NCBI GenBank assembly: GCA_014238415.1
Contig: JABABA010000016.1
Location: 24,403 to 88,402, forward strand
Reading direction: 5' to 3'
Length of the DNA stretch: 64,000 nucleotides
Origin: Planctomycetota bacterium
GTDB lineage: Bacteria > Planctomycetota > UBA1135 > GCA-002686595
Positions 1 to 8,506 of this stretch are shown here, piece after piece; position 1 is the stretch's first letter; each line of letters starts with the position of its first letter. The notes beneath the pieces are model-generated. The model was given only the letters and a program-made list of their open reading frames with translations. It was not told the origin of the DNA and ran no database searches. Position numbers and translations under genes: made by a program.

Positions 1-957
1 CTTGTCCAGATTCCCCTCGGCAGTGGCCAGGAGAATAGGCAACAGATCGCTCTTCATCCGCCGTACAAGCGCCTGGCACTCAGGATCGCCGAAGCGCACA
101 TTGTATTCGACCACACTTGGGCCGGCGTCAGTAAGCATCAAACCCACGAACAGCACCCCGCGATACTTGATCTCCTCACGAGAAAGGGCATGCACCGTGG
201 GCACGAGTACGCGTTGCTCAATCTGGCGATGCAGACGGTTCGACACACTGGAGACGGGAGAGTAAACCCCCATGCCGCCCGTGTTTGGTCCCTGATCCCC
301 CTCCTCCACCTGCTTGTGATCCTGCACAGTCTCCAGGATCAGAAGAGTCTCCCCATCTGTAATTGCAAAGGAACTGGCTTCTTCTCCCTTGAGGAATTCC
401 TCGATCAAGATGCGCTCTCCTGCGTCCCCGTGACGACGCTCTTCCATGACTGCATCAACTGCGCTATGAGCTTCTTCCAAGGTGTCACACACATAGACAC
501 CTTTACCCGCAGCCAAACCGTCGGCCTTGACCACCATGGGCCACTCGGTCAAGGACTCCAGATAGCCCTTGGCGCGGCCAGAGTGATCGAAACGCTTGGC
601 ACCAGCCGTGGGAATGCGATAGCGCTCAAGCAGATCCTTGGCTTCGATTTTGGAGCGCTCCAGATTGGCACCCCCTGCGCCCGGACCAAAGACCAGGATT
701 CCCGCTTCGCGAAGTTGATCCGCGAGGCCATCGCAAAGGGGATCTTCGGGGCCCACCACCACCAGGTCAACCTCTTCGCTCTGGGCCAGTTGAACGAGAG
801 CGGGAAGGTCCGTTGCGGCCACGGGCACGTTGCGCCCAACTTCTGCTGTGCCCGGGTTGCCGGGGGCGCAGAGAACCTCATCGCAGAGGGGAGACAGTGA
901 GATTTTCCAGGCCAGGGCGTGTTCGCGCCCGCCAGAACCTACAACGAGGACCTTCAT
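1..957 (-). CDS. purD: Phosphoribosylamine-glycine ligase (GARS), 3' end outside window
   Basis: Catalyses the ATP-dependent joining of glycine to phosphoribosylamine, the second step of de novo purine synthesis, in the cytoplasm. Translating the minus strand from the ATG at 957 gives 319 residues running off the left edge; the family is usually about 420-430 residues, so roughly the last quarter is missing. The N-terminus MKVLVVGSGGREHALAWK is the classic GARS opening. The ATP-grasp part shows VVKADGLAAGKGVYV, GPNTGGMGVYSP and VEYNVRFGDPECQ, the metal- and ATP-binding signature. No frameshift is seen. No clear Shine-Dalgarno precedes the start. It is transcribed away from the tRNA locus. Confidence 0.96.
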   Translation of the reverse strand, partial: MKVLVVGSGGREHALAWKISLSPLCDEVLCAPGNPGTAEVGRNVPVAATDLPALVQLAQSEEVDLVVVGPEDPLCDGLADQLREAGILVFGPGAGGANLERSKIEAKDLLERYRIPTAGAKRFDHSGRAKGYLESLTEWPMVVKADGLAAGKGVYVCDTLEEAHSAVDAVMEERRHGDAGERILIEEFLKGEEASSFAITDGETLLILETVQDHKQVEEGDQGPNTGGMGVYSPVSSVSNRLHRQIEQRVLVPTVHALSREEIKYRGVLFVGLMLTDAGPSVVEYNVRFGDPECQALVRRMKSDLLPILLATAEGNLDK

Positions 958-1113
958 TTTTAGGGGGGAGAGAGGCAGGAACCCTCGCTCAGAGCACAAA
1001 AGGATAACGCTCCTTCACACCGGGCGCCAGAGTGCATGGAGGGGGATCATGGAACTCCCCCTTCCAGCCCGAACCCGCACCCGGGCCCCGTTGCTTGCTA
1101 GGCTTGGGCATCG

Positions 1114-1190
1114 CGGGGAGTACCTCAGCCTGGCAGAGGGGTGTCTTTGGGTGGCACACGCCGTGGGTTCGAATCCCATCTCCCCGACCA
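1114..1190 (+). tRNA. tRNA-Pro (anticodon UGG)
   Basis: A complete cloverleaf can be folded by hand: acceptor CGGGGAG/CTCCCCG, D-stem CCTC/GAGG, anticodon stem GTGTC/GGCAC with loop TTTGGGT, T-arm GTGGG-TTCGAAT-CCCAT, discriminator A and encoded CCA ending at 1190. Anticodon TGG is at 1148-1150. It reads CCA and, through wobble, other proline codons. All stems pair with only G-U wobbles. Confidence 0.96.
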
Positions 1191-1352
1191 AATCCGGCAA
1201 CTGGCCCGGCGGCCACAGGGTCGTCGCAAACAAGGGGCGCCGATACTTCAAGGGCAACGGGCCGGCGCCCATCCCCAGGACCCTGACCCAAGCTCCCCCC
1301 ACAAACTCCAGGCCATACTTGCGCCACCGGGGAGGTATGCTCTTTCGCGGTT

Positions 1353-1400
1353 GCGCCCGTAGCTCAGCTGGATAGAGCACCGGACTTCTAACGTCCGGCG
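1353..1400 (+). pseudogene. 5' half of a tRNA-Arg(UCU)-like gene, 3' half missing
   Basis: The first 27 bases are identical to the start of the intact tRNA-Arg at 1783 (acceptor 5' strand, D-arm). The next part is an anticodon arm containing CTTCTAA but with what looks like a 2-nt insertion, so the stem now pairs as CCGGAC/GTCCGG around a shifted loop. After about 1400 the sequence departs entirely: no T-arm, no TTCGA, no 3' acceptor strand and no CCA follow. It is best read as a truncated tRNA copy rather than a working gene. Confidence 0.75.
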
Positions 1401-1416
1401 GCTCAACCGAGAGGCT

Positions 1417-1482
1417 CCCGAAAGGCGTGCGAACGCGCCGCGCATCCGCCTGCTGGGACATGCCTTAGCGCCCGAAAGGCGT
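1417..1482 (+). repeat. 12-bp direct repeat CCCGAAAGGCGT (two copies)
   Basis: CCCGAAAGGCGT occurs at 1417-1428 and again at 1471-1482, between the truncated tRNA copy and the integrase-like remnant. Nothing else is recognised here. The function is unknown; it may be part of an old junction. Confidence 0.5.
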
Positions 1483-1504
1483 CCGAAAGACTCGCGGACT
1501 CCAC

Positions 1505-1530
1505 CCCGCCAAGCCTACAGCCTTGGCGGG
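1505..1530. other. 9-bp perfect inverted repeat (hairpin)
   Basis: CCCGCCAAG at 1505-1513 and CTTGGCGGG at 1522-1530 form a perfect 9-bp stem with an 8-nt loop. No T-tract follows on either strand, so it is not a textbook intrinsic terminator. It lies just past the stop codon of the integrase-like remnant. Confidence 0.5.
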
Positions 1531-1558
1531 AACCCCTCCATGTCGAGCCCACGGGCTC

Positions 1559-1746
1559 CTACGCCACCTCGGACTCCTCCGCATCCACCGCGCGCGCCTT
1601 CTCCAGCAGGAACGCCGTCACGGTCTCGACGGTCGCGCGGAGGGATTACATACCAGGCGCTGCCAGCCCTCGGTGACCGTCTTGTGGCGGTGGTTGAGCA
1701 GCATCCCGAGCGCAGGAATCGCGCCGTCAAGGAGCGCGGAGTAGAG
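1559..1746 (-). pseudogene. Remnant resembling the C-terminal end of a tyrosine recombinase (integrase)
   Basis: Minus-strand translation of about 1746-1650 gives LYSALLDGAIPALGMLLNH followed by RHKTVTEGWQRLV. This recalls the 'LLNH...TVT..Y' box II region of phage-type tyrosine recombinases. After a frame change the strand continues as ATVETVTAFLLEKARAVDA and ends at a TAG (1559-1561), like the tail helix of such enzymes. No full catalytic domain, start codon or intact frame remains. The match is by eye and short, so it could be a different decayed gene. Its place beside damaged tRNA-Arg copies is what favours an integrase. Confidence 0.4.
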
Positions 1747-1782
1747 CCCCCCCCGAACACCGGGTAGCCTAGGGTCCCGCAT

Positions 1783-1859
1783 GCGCCCGTAGCTCAGCTG
1801 GATAGAGCAGCTGACTTCTAATCAGCAGGTCGCAGGTTCGAGTCCTGCCGGGCGTGCCA
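1783..1859 (+). tRNA. tRNA-Arg (anticodon UCU)
   Basis: A full cloverleaf is visible: acceptor GCGCCCG/CGGGCGT (one terminal G-U), D-stem GCTC/GAGC, anticodon stem GCTGA/TCAGC around loop CTTCTAA, T-arm GCAGG-TTCGAGT-CCTGC, discriminator G and encoded CCA ending at 1859. Anticodon TCT reads AGA/AGG. This is the only intact member of three tRNA-Arg-like sequences in the locus. Confidence 0.96.
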
Positions 1860-1940
1860 CCCTCGATCCCGTCCGCCTACCTTCCGCGCGGTCGGACCGG
1901 ACGCCGGGAAACCCAGCTCCGAGCGCGCCAGCTGCGCTTT

Positions 1941-2004
1941 TCGCCCGTAGCGCGTCTCCCTTCTAATCCGACGGTCCCAGGTTCGAGTCCTGGCGGGCGC
2001 GCCA
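1941..2004 (+). pseudogene. Degenerate tRNA-Arg(UCU) copy lacking the D-arm
   Basis: The 3' part is well preserved: T-arm CCAGG-TTCGAGT-CCTGG, acceptor 3' strand CGGGCGC, discriminator G and CCA at 2002-2004. It also keeps the loop sequence CTTCTAA. The 5' acceptor strand has one mismatch, the whole D-arm is deleted, and the anticodon stem (TCTCC against TCCGA) no longer pairs. An intact 3' half with a ruined 5' half is the pattern expected of a tRNA-derived attachment-site copy, though simple tandem duplication and decay would also fit. Confidence 0.7.
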
Positions 2005-2233
2005 CCGCCCACGCTCTCATTCCAAGATCCAACCGAGAGGCTGGCATGTGCCTCCCAGGCGTTCGGCAGGGCACTCAGCCTCAAGCCAGCTCCTGTTGAC
2101 CATCATCAGGCAAATTCCCGGCCAGGGACGATTGTGAGACTGCTGGCGCTCTTCCCAACAAAAGCCGCGTCGTTCACTACACTTGGGGTAACTCAACCGA
2201 CCCCAACAGCCGGAAAGAGGGTTACTCAGGCTT

Positions 2234-3589
2234 ATGGACAAACAAGCCCCAATGAGGTTCATTTCACTCCCACTCCTAAGCACCTCGATTCTCCTCACCC
2301 TTTGCGGCGGCATGTCCGCAGTAGCTCAGGGCCAGGGTTTCTCAAGCCAGACGCCGAGGCGCAAGGTGGTGCCCAACATCGTCCTCATTCTCGGGGACGA
2401 TCTTGGCAATGACATGCTCAGTGGCTACGGCGAGGCCCCCAACCCGCCCTGCACACCGAACATCGATCAGCTGGCCGCTGAAGGGGTTCTGTTCCGCAAC
2501 GCATACACGAATCCAACTTGCTCCCCTACACGTGCGCAGGTCCTCACGGGTCGGCACGGCTTCAGAACTGGCGTCGGATTTCCAATCTCTCCGAACACAA
2601 CGGCCCTTGATCTGAGCGAATTGATCCTGCCGGAAGCGCTCTTGGGATACGACTCCAGCGCGATCGGCAAATGGCACCTCAGCAACAACACGCAGGGGCC
2701 TACAGGCCCAAACCAGAACGGGTTCGTTCACTTTGCAGGCTCGATACGTGGCGCGGTGCCAGACTACTACTCCTGGCAGAAGGTGATCGACGGACAAATG
2801 TCCGTCTCCACGACCTACGCCACCACGGACACGGCAAATGAGGCCATCCTCGCAATGCAGACCATGCAATCCCCCTGGTTTCTGTATGTCAGCTTCAACG
2901 CACCCCATGTGCCGGCCCACATTCCACCTGCGAATCTATGTCCCTGCCCTTCGGGCTTCTGCACAAACCTGGGCACCAACTCGAGCGTGGCCGATCGGAT
3001 CAAGGCCGCCACAGAGGCCATGGATACTGAACTGGGCCGCATCATGACCGCTCTGGATGCAATTGATCCCGATGCCTTGGTCGTGTTCCTTGGCGACAAC
3101 GGAACAGCCCAGCAAGCAACCGAGAGCCCCTACGACCCGTCCCACGCCAAGAGCACGGTATACGAGCAGGGCATCAACGTCCCCCTCATCATCAAAGGCC
3201 CCATGGTCAGGAACTACGAATGCGATGCGTTGGTCTCCTCCGCTGACCTCTTCGCAACGTTTATCGATCTGGCCGGGGGGAACGCCACAGCGGAAGACTC
3301 CGTCTCGCTTGTCCCCTACTTCACACCAGGCACGCCCTCCTTGCGATCCACGGTCTACGCCGAAATCTTCACACCCAATGGTCCCGGCCCTTACACACGC
3401 CATGACCGGACACTGCGAAACGCCCAGTACAAGTTGATCCGTACACTCACGGGACAGGATGAATTCTACGACCTGCTGGCAGATCCCCTGGAGACCCAGG
3501 ATCTGTTTCCCGGACTGACGCCCAGTTCAGCAGGTTGGGCCGAGTATCAAGCCCTGGTGGCCGAGCTGGTTGCCATGGGGGTCGGCTGA
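2234..3589 (+). CDS. Secreted sulfatase (alkaline-phosphatase superfamily)
   Basis: Hydrolyses sulfate esters, probably on polysaccharides, outside the cytoplasm. The 451-residue protein opens with a signal peptide (hydrophobic run LPLLSTSILLTLCGG ending near AVAQ). Metal-binding aspartates sit in LILGDDLGND (D55, D56). CSPTR at 96-100 is the C-x-P/A-x-R sequence whose cysteine is converted to formylglycine, followed by LTGRHGF. GKWHL and LGDNGT supply further active-site residues. A second ATG at 2252 gives a shorter but equally good signal peptide; no strong ribosome site separates the two. The maturing enzyme is not in this window. The substrate cannot be told from sequence. Confidence 0.93.
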   Translation: MDKQAPMRFISLPLLSTSILLTLCGGMSAVAQGQGFSSQTPRRKVVPNIVLILGDDLGNDMLSGYGEAPNPPCTPNIDQLAAEGVLFRNAYTNPTCSPTRAQVLTGRHGFRTGVGFPISPNTTALDLSELILPEALLGYDSSAIGKWHLSNNTQGPTGPNQNGFVHFAGSIRGAVPDYYSWQKVIDGQMSVSTTYATTDTANEAILAMQTMQSPWFLYVSFNAPHVPAHIPPANLCPCPSGFCTNLGTNSSVADRIKAATEAMDTELGRIMTALDAIDPDALVVFLGDNGTAQQATESPYDPSHAKSTVYEQGINVPLIIKGPMVRNYECDALVSSADLFATFIDLAGGNATAEDSVSLVPYFTPGTPSLRSTVYAEIFTPNGPGPYTRHDRTLRNAQYKLIRTLTGQDEFYDLLADPLETQDLFPGLTPSSAGWAEYQALVAELVAMGVG

Positions 3590-3725
3590 GCAGGGGAGCG
3601 CCCGAGTGCGCGGCACAGCGAGTCCAGCCTGACCATCAAAATTCCAAGGCCGTCCTTGTGGCCGGATGCGTCACATCAAGGCGAACTGGTAGACTAGACG
3701 GCTCCTTCCCCCCCAATCAACTCCG

Positions 3726-4301
3726 ATGCTGCGCCTCTTCTCGGCCCTTGCCGCCTTCCTGTTCCTGCCCGCCTGCACCAAGAGTGCCACGGTGACCCCC
3801 GAACTCAAGTCCCGTTGGAGCACCAAAGGCCTGTATGACCTGAAAGTCAACGACCTTGCCGGAGCACCGGTGGACCTCTCCCAATTCACTGGCAAGGTCA
3901 CTCTGGTGGTCAACACGGCCAGCGAATGCGGGTTCACTCCCCAATATGACGGCCTGCAGGCACTGCACTCGGAACTGGAAGAGCGCGGCTTCAGCGTTGT
4001 TGCCTTCCCTTGCAACGAATTTGGTTCTCAAGAGCCGGGCAGCGGCGAAGAGATCGCGGCTTTCTGCAAGAGCAATTACGCAATCAGCTTCCCGGTGCTT
4101 GGCAAGGTAGGAGTCAAGCAAGGCGAGACCCAAAGCGAGGTGTACTCCTTACTGGGCACACAAACCGGAGACCTGCCTGGTTGGAACTTTGGAAAGTACC
4201 TGGTGGCCAGGGACGGAACGCCAATCGCTTTCTATGGCACCCGCACGGAACCCGGTGATGCCGATCTGCGAGCGGCGATCGAGGCCGAGCTTGCGCGTTA
4301 G
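3726..4301 (+). CDS. Glutathione peroxidase-family thiol peroxidase, lipoprotein
   Basis: Reduces hydroperoxides using a peroxidatic cysteine, with thioredoxin or a similar donor in most bacterial members. The 191-residue protein has a lipobox (LPAC, Cys17), so it is likely anchored in a membrane facing the periplasm. Family signatures are NTASECGFTPQY with peroxidatic Cys68, then FPCNEFGSQEPGS with Gln102 and a second Cys96, then W153-N154 near the end, completing the Cys/Gln/Trp/Asn tetrad. Here the active-site residue is an ordinary TGC cysteine, not selenocysteine. It converges on the M14 peptidase gene with only 10 bases between them. Confidence 0.93.
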   Translation: MLRLFSALAAFLFLPACTKSATVTPELKSRWSTKGLYDLKVNDLAGAPVDLSQFTGKVTLVVNTASECGFTPQYDGLQALHSELEERGFSVVAFPCNEFGSQEPGSGEEIAAFCKSNYAISFPVLGKVGVKQGETQSEVYSLLGTQTGDLPGWNFGKYLVARDGTPIAFYGTRTEPGDADLRAAIEAELAR

Positions 4302-4311
4302 TACGCGCGCC

Positions 4312-5883
4312 TCACTTCCCCATTGCCTCAACCCGCAGCACGCAGGCCTCTGTGGCGTCAGATTCAAGGCGGCCATCAAAGTGCCCCCATGTCCAAAGAG
4401 AGTCTTCGCTTTGGGGTGAGAGCAGCTGAGCTGCCACCCGGCACAGGGGTTGAGCGCTGGGGACCAGCAGGGTTCCCGCTGGCAAGGCCGCCGGGCCTTC
4501 TTCCCAGGCCCCTTCCAGGACCAGTTCATGGTGCCCCTGGAACAGGCGTCTGGCGCGCTTGACAGCGCTGATCTGATAACTGCGAGTGGTGCAGGCCAAG
4601 GGCTCATCCAGGATGCGGAAGCGGACTCCGTGCAGGGCAAGCATCTTCGAGTCCTGGTCGGTGGGTTCTCGAATCGCCCAGGCCCGCGGATGCACGGAAA
4701 GACGACCGGCCTCAAAACCAAGCTGCAGCCCGACGGGCGTAGATGTCCGCACATCTTTGGCCACCCTGCGCACTCCGAGCCCTTCGATCGGCACCTCGTC
4801 CACGGCCCCCAGCAGGATCTCGCCTGGCGTTGCAGGGACCAGGGCCGTGTCCAGGCCCAGGGAGAAGGGCTTACCCATGGAGCCCTCGGCGTCCAGGGAA
4901 GCCTCCAACCGAAGCAACTCAACGCTGTGTTTCTTCGCCCGGCGCACGATACCCAGCACGAAGGCCCGCGTGGCCACCACGCGCTGCTGATAGTCCAAGT
5001 AGGAGTAGGCCTCTGAGAGCACCGCCAACCGATTGCGCAAACCAAGCATGTTTGTCCCGAACCGCGGACGATGATCGTAGGTGGCCCAACTGAGGGGGTC
5101 GCGTGAACTCAGATTGCCATAGTCAAAAATGTACAGGTCCTGAGTCTCGCGCAGGTCCTCGCGGGTCTCCTCCAGGATCAGTTCCCGTGCAAAACGATCC
5201 AGGCGTGGATCTGTGTTTGGAGACAGACTGGTGGCATAGGTCAAGTGATAACCATGAAAGGATCCGTTGGTGGTGTGCAGATCCAGCACCAGGTGCGGGT
5301 CATATTCGTTGAAGACTCCCAACAGAGCACGGGTTTCAGGAGCCTCCGCCTTGACAAAATCCCGGTTCAGATCAAGCCCGGCGGCATTCGGACGCTGGCC
5401 CACACCTTCGTCCGGACCATTCTGGGCTACCCGATTGCTGCGCTTGATGCGCTCATTGCCATCCACGTTGTAGATCGGCAAACACCAAAACTGCAGGCCG
5501 TCGAGCAACTCATCGTGATCCCCCGCCACGATTTCCCGCAGCAGGATCAGGAGCGACTCCTTGCCCTCCACTTCACCCGCGTGGATGTTGCCGACCACCA
5601 GGACGCGCAGGCCATCCCGCGCGCGAGCTTGGACAGCATCGAGGGTCGCATCCTTGCCCGCCGCCACCAACAGGATCGGACGGTCCTCTCCGCTGCGCCC
5701 AGCGCTACCGAGTTGCAGCCGCTCTTCCTGATCCAGGTTTTTGAGGGCCGCCAGAAACTGCTCAGCCTCAACCAGGCGCGTGGTGCGCTTCCAATCGCTG
5801 ACTTCCGCGGGGGTATGAAGATCTTGCATGGAATGCAGCCCGCTTGAAGGCAGGCATAGGAGGCAGGTGAGAACAAGGTGCAT
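4312..5883 (-). CDS. Secreted M14-family zinc carboxypeptidase
   Basis: A zinc metallopeptidase predicted to trim C-terminal residues from peptides. The start is placed at the ATG at 5883 because it gives a short hydrophobic leader (MHLVLTCLLCLPSSG) directly before the conserved domain; the open frame extends upstream without family sequence. In the resulting 523-residue protein, NIHAGEVEGKE gives zinc ligands His101 and Glu104, DLNRDF gives substrate-binding Arg174, DLHTTNG gives the third zinc ligand His203, and LSEAYSYLD gives catalytic Glu291. About 200 residues follow the catalytic domain and lack a clear assignment; they are probably beta-rich. The leader has no early lysine or arginine, so export is likely but not certain. 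Confidence 0.85.
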   Translation of the reverse strand: MHLVLTCLLCLPSSGLHSMQDLHTPAEVSDWKRTTRLVEAEQFLAALKNLDQEERLQLGSAGRSGEDRPILLVAAGKDATLDAVQARARDGLRVLVVGNIHAGEVEGKESLLILLREIVAGDHDELLDGLQFWCLPIYNVDGNERIKRSNRVAQNGPDEGVGQRPNAAGLDLNRDFVKAEAPETRALLGVFNEYDPHLVLDLHTTNGSFHGYHLTYATSLSPNTDPRLDRFARELILEETREDLRETQDLYIFDYGNLSSRDPLSWATYDHRPRFGTNMLGLRNRLAVLSEAYSYLDYQQRVVATRAFVLGIVRRAKKHSVELLRLEASLDAEGSMGKPFSLGLDTALVPATPGEILLGAVDEVPIEGLGVRRVAKDVRTSTPVGLQLGFEAGRLSVHPRAWAIREPTDQDSKMLALHGVRFRILDEPLACTTRSYQISAVKRARRLFQGHHELVLEGAWEEGPAALPAGTLLVPSAQPLCRVAAQLLSPQSEDSLWTWGHFDGRLESDATEACVLRVEAMGK

Positions 5884-6010
5884 GGGGAGCCAGTCATAGC
5901 GCACGGGGTTCGGTTTTGCCACCCTGGCCGGCGCAACCAGCACCCTCGGCCTCTCTGGGATCCCCGCCCAAACTGGCGAAAAGCAAGTCCGAGCGCTATG
6001 ACTGATCATC

Positions 6011-7021
6011 ATGTACACCCCCCGATTCTCCCGCACGTCCCTCGTCCTGCTTTGCCTGGCCGGCCTCGGCCTGGCTGCAAACCAATCCAAAGATGATGTA
6101 ATCCTCAAGGCTGGTCCCTTGACCTTCCGTTGGGTACCGGACTGGTTGCAGGTCCCCGAAGACAAGACTCTGGGCAACACCCACGGATGTGTGGCCGAGG
6201 CGCCCAACGGTGAAATCCTATTCAACACCGATGCAGAACACGCGGTCGTACGGGTGAACACCGAAGGCAAATGGATCTCTGACTTCGGCAAAGAACTCAA
6301 GGGCGGCCTGCACGGCATGACGATCACCGAGGCCAAGGATCAGACGCGCATCACGGTCAGTCACCTGGGGCGTCACGAGGTCTTGCAGTTCAATGCAAAG
6401 GGCGAGATGCTCTGGACCATTGGCTGGCCACAGCAATCCGGCAAGTACGAGTCCAAGAACCAGTTCCGCCCTACCGCGGTTGCAATTGCTCCGGATGGCT
6501 CGATTTTTGTGGCCGATGGCTACGGGCTGTCCTGGGTGCACAAGTATGACGCCGAGCGCAAATACCTCTTCTCCTTCGGGGGCCCGGGGACCGAGCGCGG
6601 GAAGATGCGCACGCCCCATGGATTGGCGATGGACACCCGCGGCAAAGAACCCAGCCTGATCGTATGCGACCGGGAGAACAGTCGCCTTCAGACCTTTGAC
6701 ATGAACGGAAAATGCACGGGCGTCTATAAGGAGCATCTACGTCGGCCATGCAGCGCATCGATCTGGGGCGAGTATCTGGCGGTGGCAGATCTTGCTGGCC
6801 GGGTCACGATCCTGAACCAGAAATTCGAGCTGCTCGGACACCTGGGAGACAATCCCGACCCAAAGAAACGGGCGGTGAATGGCGTACCCCTGGACCAATG
6901 GAAGAACGGCGAGTTCCTCTCGCCCCACGGAATCAGCTGGGGATCCGATGGTTCGCTCTATGTTCAGGACTGGAATCGATTGGGCCGGGTCACCAAGTTG
7001 AAGCGCCTCGACAAGCGCTGA
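6011..7021 (+). CDS. Secreted NHL-repeat beta-propeller protein
   Basis: The 336-residue protein starts with a signal peptide (basic MYTPRFSR then LVLLCLAGLGLA). The rest repeats the NHL pattern of blades with a hydrophobic strand and D/N-rich turns, for example PTAVAIAPDGSIFVADGYG, TPHGLAMDTRG, LIVCDRENSRLQTFDMNGK and SPHGISWGSDGSLYVQDWN. This suggests a six-bladed propeller. Similar planctomycete proteins are called peptidyl-alpha-hydroxyglycine lyase-like or simply NHL proteins; no catalytic residues can be assigned here. It is divergent from the M14 peptidase gene (127 bases between starts) and could share its promoter region. Confidence 0.8.
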   Translation: MYTPRFSRTSLVLLCLAGLGLAANQSKDDVILKAGPLTFRWVPDWLQVPEDKTLGNTHGCVAEAPNGEILFNTDAEHAVVRVNTEGKWISDFGKELKGGLHGMTITEAKDQTRITVSHLGRHEVLQFNAKGEMLWTIGWPQQSGKYESKNQFRPTAVAIAPDGSIFVADGYGLSWVHKYDAERKYLFSFGGPGTERGKMRTPHGLAMDTRGKEPSLIVCDRENSRLQTFDMNGKCTGVYKEHLRRPCSASIWGEYLAVADLAGRVTILNQKFELLGHLGDNPDPKKRAVNGVPLDQWKNGEFLSPHGISWGSDGSLYVQDWNRLGRVTKLKRLDKR

Positions 7022-7027
7022 GCGCAA

Positions 7028-8506
7028 CTAGCGCTGGCGACGCAGCCAGGACAGGAACCGCTGTTCAAGGCATCCACGCTCAAGATCCTCTGTGGAGAGA
7101 GCGGCACCGCCATAGATCGCTGGCCAGACCGCTTTCTGGGCCTCTGGGCTGGGAGCCCCAACCAAGCCCTCAAGCAGGCGCCCAAACTGTTCGCCGCTCT
7201 TACGCTTGCTGCCACCCGCTTCCGTGCGCAACCAAAACAGGAAGCCCGAGCGGTAGGCACGCAGGAACTCAAGCCAGTCACCCCTGAACCGATCGGGAAT
7301 GTCTCGACCCACCGCCGCGCTGCCCAGGAACGGGCCGCTGAGGGTCAGAGTGTGGACCTCGTCATCAGCGTAGAGTCGAAAGTGCTGGTCCCCGCCCCCC
7401 TGACGCTTCATGTCGTCAGCACCGTCGGACTGTGCAATGCGGAGAGTGACCACAAAATGATCCCGGCCAGCGAACTCGCGCCAGCGCGTGAAAGCCGGCA
7501 TTGCGGGCAGAATGCCGCCCTCGGAAAGCCCGCCCGGCACAAACATCTCCCAGGCTTCGGTGGTTCGGCCGCGCAGGTCTCCATCCAAACGAGTATCGCA
7601 CTCCCCTTCCGCTCCCACGACGACCTCAAGGGCCAGACCAGCGATCATTGCCATGGGCAGGTGTCCGTCGGACCAGTGTTCAAGCAAACTGCTCAGGACC
7701 AGTTGACTGATTTGTTGTCGGGTAAGGTTCGGACGATCCTCCTTGTCCATAGACGTGCCGTCCACATGCAGCAGGGAATAGACTCGGGCCTCTTGGATGA
7801 AAAAGTGCGACCAGCGGGTGGCTTCTTCAAGCCAGATATAGGGTTGGGAGGTGGGGTCCAGGTGCCCGGCGAGTGCCAGCATCTCGACGAACTCCTCCCG
7901 ATCACTGGCCAAAATCACCACCAGGGGCTTGGGTTCCAGTTCAAGGCCCAAGGGCAGGCCCTGCCCCAGAGCAGTCCCCAGGCTCTTGGCGCTCTCCCAA
8001 AGAGAGTCCTTGAAGCCCAACAGTTCAAATGCTTCGCCTGCTTCGCCCTGACCCAGGGCTCGGCGCAGAGGAGTCCCTTTGGGTTTCTTGTAAGCCCCTC
8101 GCAAGGACGCAATCTGCTTGTGCAGCGGCTTGGCAAGTTTGGGGTCCATTGGACACCACCCGAGCAGGACATCCTGGGAGGCCAGGACTCCCTCAGCTAC
8201 CGAGAGGAACAACTCACGCGTGTCTTCGTCCTGGAGAGAGCGCGCAGAGATATAAAGATCAACCCCCCCTGCGGGCAGGCGCACCCAACCAGCCGCAAGC
8301 AGAGTCTCCAGGTCCAGAGCCCCATCCGGGGGCAGCCCGATTCTCTTCAGTGCCGTCTGAGCACGGGCGGCGTAGTCCTCCGCCATGCAAGAAGAAGATG
8401 AAACGGCTCGAGAAGGCCCACCGCCACGGGCGGAAACCGCGTGCAGTGAGGACGAGAGCAGAGCCAAGCAGAAGAGTAAGGAGCAGGGTAGCTTGATTGC
8501 GTGCAT
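7028..8506 (-). CDS. Secreted protein of unknown function
   Basis: I do not recognise this family. The chosen start (ATG 8506) gives 492 residues with a clear signal peptide, MHAIKLPCSLLFCLALLSSSL ending near HAVSA; a longer frame adds 24 residues without family character. The mature part is a mixed alpha/beta sequence without repeats or membrane segments. A helical stretch LTRQQISQLVLSSLLEHWSD sits mid-protein, a place where peptidase-MA-like proteins carry their zinc site, but no HExxH is present here. It ends 6 bases from the convergent NHL gene. Confidence 0.75.
   Translation of the reverse strand: MHAIKLPCSLLFCLALLSSSLHAVSARGGGPSRAVSSSSCMAEDYAARAQTALKRIGLPPDGALDLETLLAAGWVRLPAGGVDLYISARSLQDEDTRELFLSVAEGVLASQDVLLGWCPMDPKLAKPLHKQIASLRGAYKKPKGTPLRRALGQGEAGEAFELLGFKDSLWESAKSLGTALGQGLPLGLELEPKPLVVILASDREEFVEMLALAGHLDPTSQPYIWLEEATRWSHFFIQEARVYSLLHVDGTSMDKEDRPNLTRQQISQLVLSSLLEHWSDGHLPMAMIAGLALEVVVGAEGECDTRLDGDLRGRTTEAWEMFVPGGLSEGGILPAMPAFTRWREFAGRDHFVVTLRIAQSDGADDMKRQGGGDQHFRLYADDEVHTLTLSGPFLGSAAVGRDIPDRFRGDWLEFLRAYRSGFLFWLRTEAGGSKRKSGEQFGRLLEGLVGAPSPEAQKAVWPAIYGGAALSTEDLERGCLEQRFLSWLRRQR

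Noticed and set aside
1353..1400. An amber-suppressor tRNA (anticodon CTA)
   Set aside because: The loop can be drawn to show CTA, but no T-arm, acceptor 3' strand or CCA exists, so it cannot be a working tRNA.
1353..1859. A group I intron splitting a tRNA-Arg, with exons at 1353 and 1783
   Set aside because: The copy at 1783 is a full tRNA with its own 5' half, not a 3' exon, and the sequence between lacks recognisable group I core elements.
989..2084. Minus-strand open frames containing GFEPTAC- or DSNLRPAD-like text
   Set aside because: These lie antisense to the tRNA genes at 1114-1190 and 1783-1859. Such peptides are familiar spurious predictions over tRNA genes.
3726..4301. Glutathione peroxidase as a second selenoprotein
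   Set aside because: The peroxidatic residue is encoded by TGC (Cys68), an ordinary cysteine.
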